Counted from the first letter of the stretch, positions 7,276-17,083 are shown. The stretch: DNA of 49,661 bases from JAHHTP01 sp964587555 (GCA_964587555.1 CAZPLR010000010.1:1-49661), one strand, 5' to 3'. The notes: generated by a model not told the origin, from the sequence alone. Translations and numbers: made by a program.

Positions 7276-9105
7276 ATGGGAAAAATTATTGGTATTGATT
7301 TAGGTACTACAAACTCCTGCGTAGCGGTCATCGAGAATGGCGAGCCTACCGTTATCACCAATCCGGAGGGCATGCGCACTACGCCGAGCGTCGTCGGCTT
7401 TGCCAAGAACGGAGACCGTTTAGTCGGTAAGGTTGCAAAGAACCAAGCAATCACCAATCCGGATAAGACTATCAGTTCGATCAAACGTCATATGGGTGAG
7501 AATTACAATGTCAACATCGACGGCAAATCCTACACCCCGCAGCAAATTTCCGCGATGATCCTCACCAAACTGAAAAAGGACGCGGAAAGCTATCTCGGCG
7601 AGCCGGTAACGGAAGCGGTCATCACTGTTCCGGCGTACTTTAACGACGCGCAGCGTCAGGCAACCAAGGATGCGGGCACCATTGCGGGCTTAGACGTAAA
7701 GCGCATCATCAACGAGCCGACTGCAGCGGCGCTTGCTTACGGTGTGGATAAGGAAGAAGAGCAGACCATTATGGTTTATGACCTCGGCGGCGGTACCTTC
7801 GACGTATCGATTATCGATATGGGCGATGGCGTACAGGAGGTTTTGGCAACCGCTGGCAACAACCACTTAGGCGGCGACGATTTTGACCAGCGTATCATCA
7901 ACTGGATTATCTCCGAGTTCAAAAAGAGCGAGGGCATCGATCTCTCCGGGGATAAGATGGCGATGCAGCGCTTAAAGGATGCGGCGGAGAAGGCGAAGAT
8001 CGAGCTGTCCGGTCTGACCAGCGTTAATATCAACCAGCCGTTTATCACAGCAGATGCGACCGGTCCAAAGCACTTGGATATGACCTTGACCCGCGCGAAA
8101 TTCAACGAATTGACCGCCGATCTGGTTGAAGCGACCGTAGGCCCGGTAAAGCAGGCGCTTTCCGACGCGGATCTGACTCCGTCGCAGATCAACAAGGTAC
8201 TGCTGGTCGGCGGTTCTACCCGTGTTCCGGCTGTTCAGGACGCGGTAAAGAACATTATGGGCAAAGAACCGTTCAAGGGAATTAATCCGGACGAGTGCGT
8301 TGCGGTTGGCGCGGCGATCCAAGGCGGCGTGCTGGCTGGAGATGTGAAGGGCGGCGTGCTGCTGTTGGATGTCACCCCGCTGTCGCTCGGTATTGAGACG
8401 TTAGGCGGCGTATGCACCAAGATCATTGAGAGGAACACCACGATTCCGGCAAAGAAATCTCAGGTATTCTCGACTGCTGCGGATAACCAGACTCAGGTTG
8501 AGATCAACGTTTTACAGGGCGAGCGTGAGTTTGCGAAGGATAATAAGCAGCTTGGCTTGTTCCGCTTGGACGGCATTGCTCCGGCGCCGCGCGGCGTTCC
8601 GCAGATCGAGGTTTCGTTTGATATCGACGCAAACGGCATCGTCCACGTTTCCGCGAAGGATTTAGGCACCGGCAAGGAGCAGAATATTACGATCACCTCC
8701 TCGACCAACATGTCGAAGGAAGATATCGATAAAGCGGTAAGGGACGCGGAAGCGTTTGCGGCTGAGGACAAAAAGCGCAAGGAAGAGGTTGATACCAGAA
8801 ATAACGCGGAGCAGATGGCGTTCCAGATGGAAAAGACCTTAGGCGAGATGGGAGATAAAATCTCTCCGGAGGAAAAATCTGATATCGAGCAGAAGATTGC
8901 GGCGGTGAGAGAGGCGTTAAAGGGCAGCGATACTGCGGCGATCAAGGCAAAATCCGATGAGCTTCAACAAGCGTTCTATAAGGCTTCCGAAAAGATGTAT
9001 CAGGCGGCGCAGGCTGCTCAGGGCGCACAGGGCGGTCAGGATCCGAATCAGGGCGGCAGCAATGGCGGCGATGGCTTCACTGACGCGGAATATAAAGAAG
9101 TATAA
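7276..9105 (+). CDS. dnaK: Chaperone DnaK (Hsp70)
   Basis: The complete 609-residue Hsp70 starts MGKIIGIDLGTTNSCVAV (phosphate loop 1). It has the signatures DLGGGTFDVSIIDMG and LLVGGSTRVPAVQ, and the substrate domain from about residue 370. The C terminus is a Gly/Gln/Asn-rich tail ending EYKEV, a variant of the usual acidic end. It lacks the short insertion of Gram-negative DnaK in the N-terminal quadrant, as usual in Gram-positives. The start has an AAGGAAGGA site 6-8 bases upstream. It works with GrpE and DnaJ, encoded on either side. Confidence 0.98.
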   Translation: MGKIIGIDLGTTNSCVAVIENGEPTVITNPEGMRTTPSVVGFAKNGDRLVGKVAKNQAITNPDKTISSIKRHMGENYNVNIDGKSYTPQQISAMILTKLKKDAESYLGEPVTEAVITVPAYFNDAQRQATKDAGTIAGLDVKRIINEPTAAALAYGVDKEEEQTIMVYDLGGGTFDVSIIDMGDGVQEVLATAGNNHLGGDDFDQRIINWIISEFKKSEGIDLSGDKMAMQRLKDAAEKAKIELSGLTSVNINQPFITADATGPKHLDMTLTRAKFNELTADLVEATVGPVKQALSDADLTPSQINKVLLVGGSTRVPAVQDAVKNIMGKEPFKGINPDECVAVGAAIQGGVLAGDVKGGVLLLDVTPLSLGIETLGGVCTKIIERNTTIPAKKSQVFSTAADNQTQVEINVLQGEREFAKDNKQLGLFRLDGIAPAPRGVPQIEVSFDIDANGIVHVSAKDLGTGKEQNITITSSTNMSKEDIDKAVRDAEAFAAEDKKRKEEVDTRNNAEQMAFQMEKTLGEMGDKISPEEKSDIEQKIAAVREALKGSDTAAIKAKSDELQQAFYKASEKMYQAAQAAQGAQGGQDPNQGGSNGGDGFTDAEYKEV

Positions 9106-9119
9106 TTTTCGCAGGAATG

Positions 9120-9149
9120 ATCCAGAGGATGCTTTTGCTTCCTCTGGAT
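9120..9149 (+). other. Perfect inverted repeat between dnaK and dnaJ
   Basis: ATCCAGAGG (9120-9128) and CCTCTGGAT (9141-9149) form a perfect 9-bp stem with a 12-base loop, 14 bases after the dnaK stop. No T tract follows, so it is more likely a 3'-end stabilising or processing hairpin that lets dnaK mRNA accumulate above dnaJ than a full terminator. Confidence 0.7.
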
Positions 9150-9238
9150 TGCCTGTGTTATATGGGGGAAGCGCATGCATTTCCCATCCGGCGTCCCCAA
9201 GAGCTACAATCCGCAAGAAGGAGTTATGATGATAGAAT

Positions 9239-10396
9239 ATGGCAGATAAACGAGATTATTATGAGGTGCTTGGCGTTGAGAAGGGCAGCTCCGAGGACGA
9301 TATCAAAAAGGCGTACCGCAAGCTCGCCCGCAAGTACCATCCGGACTTAAATCCGGACAATAAAGAGGAAGCGGAGCAGAAGTTAAAAGAGGTTAACGAG
9401 GCATACGAGGTGCTTTCCGATTCGGAAAAGCGTCAGCGCTACGATCAGTTCGGCTTTGCAGGGGTCGATCCGTCCTATGGTGCGGGCGCGGGAGGCGGTT
9501 TTGGCTCCGGCTATGCAGGCGGCTTTAGCGATTTTGATTTGGGCGATATCTTCGGCTCGATGTTCGGCGGCTTCGGCGGCTCTTCCCGCCGCACGAGTCC
9601 GAATGCGCCGCGCAGAGGCGGCAATGTGCGCGCCTCCTGCACGATCAGCTTTGAGGAAGCGGTTAAGGGCTGCAAAAAGACTATTTCGATCAACAAGGTA
9701 GAAACTTGTTCTGCTTGCGGCGGCTCCGGCGCAGCGCCCGGTACATCCACGCACATCTGCTCGACCTGTAAGGGAACAGGTCAGGTCACGCGTGTGCAGC
9801 GCACGCCGATCGGCTCGATCCAGACCCAGACTGTTTGCCCGGATTGCCATGGCGCCGGCAGGAAGATCGACACGCCGTGCAGCGCCTGCGGCGGAAGCGG
9901 GAATGTGCGCCGCAGCAAAAACCTTGAGGTGACGATCCCAGCCGGCATAGACGATGGGCAGACACTTGCTCTGCGCGGTCAGGGCGACGCCGGAACAAAC
10001 GGCGGTTCTGCCGGCGATCTTGAGCTAATGGTCAGAGTGAAAAAGAGCGATATCTTTAAACGCGAGGAGTATGACATTTGGGTCGATGTGCCGATCTCCT
10101 TTGCACAGGCTGTATTTGGCGATAAGCTTGTGGTTCCGACGGTTGATGGAAATGTAGAATATTCGATTCCGGAGGGAACCCAGACCGGCGCGGTATTCCG
10201 TCTGCGCAATAAGGGCGTTCCGTTTGTCAATTCCAGTGGACGCGGCGATGAATATGTCCGCGTGGATATTGAAACGCCGCAGAACCTGACCCGTAATCAG
10301 AAGGAAGCGCTGCGTAAATTCGAGGATCTGACCGGTGAGCACCAGTATAAAAAGAAAAAGACCTTTGGCGATAAGGTGAAGGATCTATTTAAGTGA
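9239..10396 (+). CDS. dnaJ: Chaperone DnaJ (Hsp40, type I)
   Basis: The 385-residue protein is a full type I DnaJ. Residues 1-70 are the J domain with the HPD triad (RKYHPDLNPDN). A Gly/Phe-rich linker (GAGAGGGFGSGYAGGFSDF) follows. The zinc domain has four CxxCxGxG repeats: CSACGGSG, CSTCKGTG, CPDCHGAG and CSACGGSG. The C-terminal substrate domain ends KDLFK. It stimulates DnaK ATPase. The gene is the last of the heat-shock operon; no obvious terminator was seen after it. Confidence 0.97.
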   Translation: MADKRDYYEVLGVEKGSSEDDIKKAYRKLARKYHPDLNPDNKEEAEQKLKEVNEAYEVLSDSEKRQRYDQFGFAGVDPSYGAGAGGGFGSGYAGGFSDFDLGDIFGSMFGGFGGSSRRTSPNAPRRGGNVRASCTISFEEAVKGCKKTISINKVETCSACGGSGAAPGTSTHICSTCKGTGQVTRVQRTPIGSIQTQTVCPDCHGAGRKIDTPCSACGGSGNVRRSKNLEVTIPAGIDDGQTLALRGQGDAGTNGGSAGDLELMVRVKKSDIFKREEYDIWVDVPISFAQAVFGDKLVVPTVDGNVEYSIPEGTQTGAVFRLRNKGVPFVNSSGRGDEYVRVDIETPQNLTRNQKEALRKFEDLTGEHQYKKKKTFGDKVKDLFK

Positions 10397-10483
10397 TCGC
10401 AAGCATTTTCTTGCCGATTTTGATTGGTATGCGGTCTCTCTCGGTACAAGGGAGACTCGTGTTATGATCGGGGGAGAGGTTTC

Positions 10484-10625
10484 GTGAAGCTCTATCATGG
10501 CACCTCTGTGCCGGGAATCCAAGCGCTGAAAGCCATTCCACCCGCTGGGATAACGGAAAAATGCGCGCTTTACCTGACGTGAATCGGGCTTATGCGCTGT
10601 TTTATATCTGGGATTGCGCAAGGCT
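10484..10625 (+). pseudogene. Frameshifted, gap-truncated fragment of an ART-like hypothetical protein
   Basis: A GTG at 10484 with a GGGGGAG site upstream opens a frame reading VKLYHGTSVPGIQALK and on to EKCALYLT, then meets TGA at 10580-10582. The neighbouring frame continues the same protein (NRAYALFYIWDCA) into the 100-N gap. Adding one base near 10577-10582 joins the two halves. The LYHGT opening resembles proteins with an ADP-ribosyltransferase-like fold, but the family is inferred from that motif only. Because the shift lies 45 bases from a scaffold gap, a consensus error is as likely as true decay. Confidence 0.6.
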
Positions 10626-10725
10626 NNNNNNNNNNNNNNNNNNNNNNNNNNNNNNNNNNNNNNNNNNNNNNNNNNNNNNNNNNNNNNNNNNNNNNNNNNN
10701 NNNNNNNNNNNNNNNNNNNNNNNNN
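10626..10725. other. Assembly gap (100 N)
   Basis: Exactly 100 N, of unknown real size, between the frameshifted fragment and the tyrS T-box promoter. Confidence 0.99.
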
Positions 10726-10761
10726 TGCTTTCCGCCAAAATTAAATTTTTTCCGCGTGGGC

Positions 10762-10790
10762 TTGACATTCGCTTTTTGCTGTGATATACT
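10762..10790 (+). promoter_or_regulatory. Promoter of the tyrS T-box transcript
   Basis: TTGACA (10762-10767) and TATACT (10785-10790) with a 17-base spacer, a near-perfect vegetative promoter, followed by the long structured leader. Confidence 0.92.
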
Positions 10791-10796
10791 AAATAG

Positions 10797-11101
10797 AAAT
10801 AAAAATTAAATTTGATCCATCCAATCAGCGATGATAAAGAAGAAGTAACCCCTTTTTTCAGATGCAGAGAACGCCCGGTCGGTGCAAGGGCGCGATGGGA
10901 AAGGGGCGAATACATCTTTTAGCTGTCCGGAAAAACCTCCGATTGGAGCAGTAAGCCGGACCGGATGTGCCCGTTAGCGCACACGGGATTCGCGTTATGC
11001 CGATCCCATAGAGGCTTTCCCTTTGGAAAGCAAATAAGAGGTGGTACCGTATAGATGATTCTATGCCCTCTTTCGGCTTTATGCCGAAAGAGGGCTTTTT
11101 T
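10797..11101 (+). promoter_or_regulatory. T-box riboswitch leader, tyrosine-specific
   Basis: The 300-base leader before tyrS has the marks of a T-box: a structured stem I region, a GAATAC stretch whose TAC at 10911-10913 is a tyrosine specifier codon followed by A, the conserved T-box sequence (AAGAGGTGGTACCGT, about 11036-11050), and a terminal terminator hairpin. Uncharged tRNA-Tyr pairing with specifier and T-box bulge would favour the antiterminator and switch on tyrS during tyrosine starvation. The exact transcript start is inferred from the promoter. Confidence 0.92.
11065..11101 (+). terminator. T-box terminator hairpin
   Basis: A perfect 13-bp stem (GCCCTCTTTCGGC at 11065-11077 with GCCGAAAGAGGGC at 11083-11095), 5-base loop, then six T. 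It competes with the antiterminator formed with the T-box sequence just upstream. Confidence 0.93.
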
Positions 11102-11150
11102 CATTGCATTGGACGGATGTGCCTATGGTGGCGGAGAAAGGAAGATTCAA

Positions 11151-12371
11151 ATGAATTGTTATGAGGAACTGAAAGCGCGCGGGCTGATCGCACAGGTCAC
11201 AAACGAGGAGGAGATCAGCAGGATGATCAACGAGGGGAAGGCGGTTTTTTATATCGGCTTTGACCCGACCGCCGACAGCCTGCATGTTGGGCATTTTATG
11301 GCGTTGTGCTTGATGAAACGCCTGCAAATGGCAGGAAATAAACCGATCGCACTGATTGGCGGCGGCACTGCGATGATTGGCGATCCGTCCGGACGTACCG
11401 ATATGCGCCAGATGATGACCGTTGAAACAATTCAGCATAACTGCGAGTGCTTCAAGGAGCAGATGAGCCGTTTTATCGACTTCTCTGACGGCAAAGCGCT
11501 GATGGTCAATAACGCCGATTGGCTGCTTGATCTCAACTACATTGATGTGCTGCGCGAGGTCGGCGCGCATTTTTCGGTCAACCGGATGCTGGCAGCCGAG
11601 TGCTATAAACAGCGTATGGAGCGTGGTCTTTCCTTTTTAGAGTTTAACTACATGATTATGCAGAGCTACGACTTCTACGCGCTGTTTCAGAAATACGGCT
11701 GCAACATGCAGTTTGGCGGCGATGACCAGTGGAGTAATATGCTCGGCGGCACCGAATTGATCCGCCGCAAGCTCGGCAAGGACGCGCACGCGATGACTAT
11801 AACGCTGCTGTTAAACTCCGAGGGAAAGAAGATGGGGAAGACCCAGTCCGGCGCAGTTTGGCTGGATCCGAATAAAACAAGCCCGTTTGATTTCTATCAG
11901 TACTGGAGGAACGTTGACGATGCGGATGTTTTGAAATGCTTGCGGATGCTCACTTTCCTGCCGCTGGAGCAGATCGAGGCGATGGATGCGTGGGAAGGCA
12001 GCAGGCTCAATGAAGCGAAGGAGATTCTTGCCTATGAGCTGACCAAGCTGGTTCATGGCAAGGAGGAGGCGGATAAGGCGCAGGAGGGAGCAAGAGCGCT
12101 GTTTGGCGGGAATGCCTCCACCGAGCATATGCCGACCACTGCGGTGAGCGCGGAGGAATTCGGCGAAGGGATGGGACTGCTGACCCTGATGGTCAAGGCA
12201 GGGCTTGCCGCCTCCAACAGTGAGGCAAGACGGCTCGTTGTCGGAAACAGCGTGGCGTTAAACGATGTGAAGGTGACTGATCCAAAATACACTGTCACTG
12301 CCGCTGATTTTAACGATGGCGCGTTGATTCTCAAAAAGGGCAAAAAGGTGTTCCACAAGGTGACGCTGTAA
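11151..12371 (+). CDS. tyrS: Tyrosyl-tRNA synthetase
   Basis: The ATG at 11151, after a GAAAGGAAG site, gives 406 residues, normal for bacterial TyrRS; an in-frame start at 11055 lies inside the T-box terminator and is rejected. The class I signatures are present: HVGH (HIGH equivalent, residues 44-47) and KMGKT (KMSKS equivalent, near residue 230), plus tyrosine-pocket features (YDFYALFQKYGC, GGDDQWSNM). The C-terminal S4-like RNA-binding domain (LVVGNSVALNDVKVTD) is intact. It charges tRNA-Tyr in the cytosol and is controlled by the T-box leader. Confidence 0.97.
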   Translation: MNCYEELKARGLIAQVTNEEEISRMINEGKAVFYIGFDPTADSLHVGHFMALCLMKRLQMAGNKPIALIGGGTAMIGDPSGRTDMRQMMTVETIQHNCECFKEQMSRFIDFSDGKALMVNNADWLLDLNYIDVLREVGAHFSVNRMLAAECYKQRMERGLSFLEFNYMIMQSYDFYALFQKYGCNMQFGGDDQWSNMLGGTELIRRKLGKDAHAMTITLLLNSEGKKMGKTQSGAVWLDPNKTSPFDFYQYWRNVDDADVLKCLRMLTFLPLEQIEAMDAWEGSRLNEAKEILAYELTKLVHGKEEADKAQEGARALFGGNASTEHMPTTAVSAEEFGEGMGLLTLMVKAGLAASNSEARRLVVGNSVALNDVKVTDPKYTVTAADFNDGALILKKGKKVFHKVTL

Positions 12372-12417
12372 GCGTAAGGCCGGATATTCTGCGTTCTTAT
12401 CGCATCGGGATGATTAC

Positions 12418-12468
12418 AAAGCCCCGGATTTTTCCTTGCTGTCGGCAGGGAATCAGCCGGGGCTTTTT
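12418..12468. terminator. Bidirectional terminator between tyrS and the histidine kinase
   Basis: AGCCCCGG (12420-12427) pairs with CCGGGGCT (12457-12464), with further pairing of the arms around TTCCTTGC and GCAGGGAA inside. A T tract follows on the plus strand and a shorter one on the minus strand. It separates two convergent genes. Confidence 0.85.
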
Positions 12469-12484
12469 ATGCTGCAAACTTGCT

Positions 12485-14223
12485 TTATTCTGCGTCGGAT
12501 GCGGCACTCTTTTCGGAGAAAGGAGCGTCCTGTGGAAAAACGATCTCGATGGTCGTTCCCCTGTTCGGCGCACTGGTAAGGGTGATCCTGCCGCCGTGCA
12601 GCTGTGCGATATGCCGCACGATTGAAAGACCAAGCCCAGTGCCGCCAAGCGCTTTTGACCGGCTCTTATCCGCACGGTAAAACCGCTCGAAAATGTGGCT
12701 TTGATCGACCTTTGAGATACCAATTCCGCTGTCCTCGACGGTCAGCACGATCTTGCCGTTTTCCTCTCTGACAAAAACGCGCACAGCGCCGTTTTCGCGA
12801 TTGTATTTGATCGCGTTATCGGTCAGGTTGGTAATCAGCTCGGTCATCATCCCCTCGTCGCAGATAAAATAAACCGGCTTCGGCGCGTCGCAGCTTAGCC
12901 GCACCTTCATCTCCTTTGCCCTTTCGGAGAGCTTGCCGCAAACCTCGGCTGAGAGCGCCGCAAGATCGATGCGCTTTAAAGAGAGCTTCTGCTTGCCCTC
13001 ATCCATCGCGGAAAGCCGCATAATATCTCCGATCAGTTGGATCATCCTTCCTGCCTCCTTGCGGATGCGTCCGGCAAATTCCGGCAGATCCTTCTGCTGC
13101 ACCAGCCTGTTCTCCATCAGCTCTGCGTAGCCCGAGATGACGGTCAGCGGCGTTTTCAGCTCGTGTGAAACGTTTGCTGAAAATTCCCGCCTCAGCTCCT
13201 CCTGCCGCAGCGAATCGGTGATGTCAATCAAGATCAGTACTGCGCCGCAGATGCGTTTCCCGCTTTGGATCGGCGCGGCGGTCGTGCGATAGACGCAGCC
13301 GTCCTTTTCCCAGCGCACGCTTGTCTTTTGTCCAGCAAGCGCCGAATCCAGCAGCGCGCAGATGCTCTGGTCGGTAAGATCCTGCACATGAATTGGAATT
13401 GCGCCGCTTTTGGCGGTCAATAGGGCTGAGGCAGTTCGGTTGCAGCTGAGGATTTTTCCAGAAGCGTCGCATTGCAGCAGTCCCTCCGGAAGATTCTTGG
13501 TGATGGTTTGGATCTCCTTTCGCGCCTTGGTCAGATCGTCAAGCTGTCTCTCGATCTGGATATTCTGGGTTTCGAGGTGCTGTGCGAGCGGATACAGCTC
13601 GCTATAGACCGGCTGCGGCGCTTTTGCATGCAGATCCCAAGCGTTTAATCTTGCGGTGATGCTGCGGGAGATGCGGTACGCCAAAAGCAGTGATAGCCCC
13701 AGCGAGATCGTTAGGACCACCGCAAGCGGCTGTCCGGTGTCCAGAATGAGTGAAAGCATGGTGTATTGATCCTGTGAAACCCGTATAAACGCGCCGTCGC
13801 TGAGGCGTATCGCACAATTGTTCGTCTTGACGGTGAGGGTGGAGGAGTAGCGCGCGCTTTCGCCTATGCCGTTTTCGATCGCTAATTGGATCTCTTCGCG
13901 TAAAAGATGGTTCTCCATCTGCGATGCGTCGGTCTTGGAGTCGTATTTCACGCTTCCATCCGGCGCGATCAGGGTGAATCGCGCGTCTGAAACGGGGATA
14001 TCGCGCAGAAACGAAATGGGGTCGCCGGCGTCCTCCAATGCGGCTGCAAGAAGCACTGCGTTATCCCGCAGATGCCCCTGCTGCTTTTCATTGTCGTAAT
14101 CGTACATCAGATACAAAATGAAGAAAAAGCTCAAAAGCGATAGGCTAAGCGACACCGAAAAGATTGCGGCAAAAATTCGCTTTGTCAGCGAATGGATTTT
14201 TTTATCGTGCATAGCTCTTCCCT

Positions 14224-14227
<4 letters not shown>
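12485..14227 (-). CDS. PhoR-type sensor histidine kinase
   Basis: The 580-residue kinase has TM1 at about residues 18-42, an extracytoplasmic domain of about 120 residues, TM2 at about 167-190, a HAMP-like linker, a PAS domain (LLQCDASGKILSCNRTASALL), and the HisKA/HATPase core. The phospho-accepting H355 lies in FSANVSHELKTP; N, G1, F and G2 boxes are visible (NLTDNAIKYN, VEDSGIGI, FYRADKSRS, GGTGLGLSIV). The TM-PAS-kinase order is that of PhoR/ResE/WalK relatives. The start overlaps the regulator stop by 4 bases. The signal is not known; no phosphate transporter is nearby, so a phosphate role is unproven. Confidence 0.92.
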
Positions 14228-14910
<683 letters not shown>

Positions 14911-14958
14911 AGCACCTTCTTTCTGAAATTGCGGAAGCGCTCCCCTCCGCTGTCATCC

Positions 14959-14979
14959 ATTATATCAAATCTATATCAA
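14959..14979 (-). promoter_or_regulatory. -10 box with TTGATAT direct repeats upstream of the response regulator
   Basis: On the minus strand TATAAT (14959-14964) overlaps the downstream one of two TTGATAT repeats (14973-14979 and 14962-14968), whose period is 11 bases. Repeats with an 11-base period are typical recognition elements of OmpR/PhoP-family regulators. No good -35 is visible, which fits an activated promoter. Confidence 0.45.
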
Positions 14980-15111
14980 AATGAAAATATATTCTTGTAA
15001 AATTCATGTTAAGCATCCTTCGAATGAGATATGCGCCGGTCTTTACAGCGCTTTTCTGATTTAACGCTTTCCAGCGTTTTTGAAAAAAGTAAAAATCGCA
15101 TCGTTATAATC

Positions 15112-15141
15112 TTGACAGGAAAAGCTGATCGTGATATAATA
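15112..15141 (+). promoter_or_regulatory. Consensus promoter upstream of rex
   Basis: TTGACA and TATAAT, both perfect hexamers, spaced by about 17-18 bases. It predicts a leader of roughly 140 bases before rex. No clear Rex operator palindrome (TTGTTAA half-sites) was found in it. Confidence 0.85.
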
Positions 15142-15290
15142 ATATTGATTTTTTTGTCGATGAAGACAAAAAAATTACGAATCTACTGGGATGATGATAG
15201 AAGGAACAATATCTTTGAGATTCTATCTTAAAAAACAGTAAAAAAATAGAGATTCCAGAAAATTTAGTTATAAAAAAGGATGAAACACCA

Positions 15291-15947
15291 ATGTCAGTTC
15301 AGAATAAGAATTATCGAAGTGATAAAAGAATTTCCGAGCGGGTAATCCGCCGGCTGCCGCGGTATTATCGTTTTTTAGGGGAGATTATGCAGTCCGGCAC
15401 CGAGCGCATTTCTTCGCGCGAGCTGTCGGAAAAAATGGGGCTTACCGCCTCGCAGATCCGTCAGGATTTAAATTGCTTTGGCGGGTTTGGGCAGCAGGGA
15501 TATGGCTACAACGTGTCTGCGCTGCATTATGAGATCGGCTGTATTCTGGGGCAGGACGCGCCGCAGCGGGCGATCCTGTTTGGCGCAGGCAACCTTGGAA
15601 CAGCGGTTACCTACTACATGGAAACGCGCACGCGCGGATTTGAGCTGTCCGCTGTTTTTGATAATAATCCGAACAAGATCGGGATGATGATCGGCGGACT
15701 TTCGGTTGCGCCGGTTGATAGCTTACCGGAGCTTTGCGCAAAGTTCAAGCCGACGGCGGCGATCCTGTGCGTACCAAAGGAGGCGGCGAAGGCGCTGATT
15801 CCGCTGCTGATTGAGAACGGGATCAAGGGCGTGCTGAATTTTTCGCATTATGATATCCTGCTGGATTATCCGCAGCTTCAGGTGGAAAATGTTCATATCA
15901 GCGACAGCCTGATGACGCTGCGTTATAAGCTGCACGAGAAGCAGTAA
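15291..15947 (+). CDS. rex: Redox-sensing transcriptional repressor Rex
   Basis: The 218-residue product matches Rex. The N-terminal winged helix contains ERVIRRLPRYYRFLGEI and ISSRELSEKMGLTASQIRQDLNCFGGFGQQGYGY. The Rossmann domain has the NAD(H)-binding FGAGNLGTAV. Rex senses the NADH/NAD+ ratio and represses fermentation and respiration genes. The start has an AAAAAGGA site 4-8 bases upstream. The following nuclease gene lies 29 bases downstream. Confidence 0.96.
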   Translation: MSVQNKNYRSDKRISERVIRRLPRYYRFLGEIMQSGTERISSRELSEKMGLTASQIRQDLNCFGGFGQQGYGYNVSALHYEIGCILGQDAPQRAILFGAGNLGTAVTYYMETRTRGFELSAVFDNNPNKIGMMIGGLSVAPVDSLPELCAKFKPTAAILCVPKEAAKALIPLLIENGIKGVLNFSHYDILLDYPQLQVENVHISDSLMTLRYKLHEKQ

Positions 15948-15976
15948 CCGTCTGATATTGATTTTGGGAGAAAAAG

Positions 15977-17083
15977 ATGCTGCTGCACACTGCCGACTGG
16001 CATTTAGGTAAGGTTTTGGACGGCGTAAGTCTGTTGGACGATCAGCGGGATTGGTTTTCCCGCTTTTGCGACGATCTTTCCGCAAGAAAACCGCAGGTGA
16101 TCCTGATCTGTGGTGATCTGTTTGATTATAACGGCTGCACGCCGCAGGCAAAGACGCTGTTTGACGAGATCATGACGCGTCTTTTGAGTGAGTGCGGCTG
16201 CCCTGTGCTGGCAATTCCAGGCAACCACGACCGTTTTTCGTGGCTAAAAGCGTGCTGCGCACCGTATCGGGATAAGGGGCTTTTTTTGGCGGAGCGTCTG
16301 GACGACGCATTTTTGCCGTTCCCCTTTGTGCTGGATGGAAAGCGCGTGCAGTTTTTTCTGATTCCGTATTTTACCTCCGCGCTGCAGCGGCAGGCAGGCG
16401 GCGGGACGCCTGAGGCATGCATGAAGCGGGTGATCGAGCGGATCGAGGCAGTCTGGGATGAAAGCGCTCTGCATATTGCGGCGGCGCACGGGCTGATCCT
16501 GCAGCGCGATGATCCTGCGGTGAAGCGGCTGCTTTCGGAGAACCATGACGGCGGTGCGCAGCTGATTGACGCGGCACTTTTTTCGCGCTTTGATTATGCG
16601 GCGCTCGGGCATATCCATGCAACTTCTCCCGTTTCGGAGCGTTGCTGCTATGCCGGCACGCCGATGGTGTACGAAAGAAAGGAATTGCGGCAGGAGAAAG
16701 GGTATCTTTCGGTTGACTTTTCCGGTGATACGCCAAAAACAGCGCGCCATAGTCTGCCGCCCATGCGTCCGGTAGTTGAATATACCGGCGCGTTTTCCTC
16801 GCTGATCGCCTCCCCGCCGCAGCACATTCAGGATGCGTATCTTTATCTAAATCTGACCGACAGCGTTTTGCAGGCGGATGGCTTTGCACGTTTAAAGCGC
16901 GTTTTTCCGCATCTGCTGCAAATGCGCTATCCGCTGCCGGAAGAAACCGAGCCGCTGCCGTTGGATACGATGTCGCAGCGGATGGAAGATTTTTTAGCCA
17001 TAAACGGCGTCTGCCTGACCGAAGCGCAGCGCCATATACTTCGCGCCGCTGAGGAAATGAACTCTGGGACGCTGAAAAAGTAA
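15977..17083 (+). CDS. sbcD: SbcD/Mre11-like metallophosphoesterase (exonuclease subunit D)
   Basis: The 368-residue protein has all Mre11/SbcD phosphoesterase motifs: LHTADWHLGK, ICGDLFDYNG, IPGNHDRFS, AAHGL and LGHIHA, the last with the two metal-binding His. The CYAGTPMVYERKE stretch is also typical of SbcD. The product would act with the SbcC ATPase in DNA end processing. No sbcC gene is adjacent (purB follows in 17 bases), so its partner must be elsewhere or the protein acts alone. The start has a GGGAG site 7 bases upstream. Confidence 0.88.
   Translation: MLLHTADWHLGKVLDGVSLLDDQRDWFSRFCDDLSARKPQVILICGDLFDYNGCTPQAKTLFDEIMTRLLSECGCPVLAIPGNHDRFSWLKACCAPYRDKGLFLAERLDDAFLPFPFVLDGKRVQFFLIPYFTSALQRQAGGGTPEACMKRVIERIEAVWDESALHIAAAHGLILQRDDPAVKRLLSENHDGGAQLIDAALFSRFDYAALGHIHATSPVSERCCYAGTPMVYERKELRQEKGYLSVDFSGDTPKTARHSLPPMRPVVEYTGAFSSLIASPPQHIQDAYLYLNLTDSVLQADGFARLKRVFPHLLQMRYPLPEETEPLPLDTMSQRMEDFLAINGVCLTEAQRHILRAAEEMNSGTLKK

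Larger units (their letters stand above)
14911..15290. other. 380-base divergent intergenic region between the response regulator and rex
   Basis: No gene is supported. It holds a minus-strand promoter region with direct repeats (14959-14979), a consensus plus-strand promoter (15112-15141), and a long A/T-rich rex leader. The leader includes an A/T inverted repeat around 15150-15172 (TTTTTTGTC with GACAAAAAA). A short frame from ATG 15161 (23 codons) has no ribosome-binding site. Confidence 0.6.

Noticed and set aside
15031..15231. A 66-codon gene upstream of rex
   Set aside because: It runs through the rex promoter, has no ribosome-binding site, and its sequence looks non-coding.
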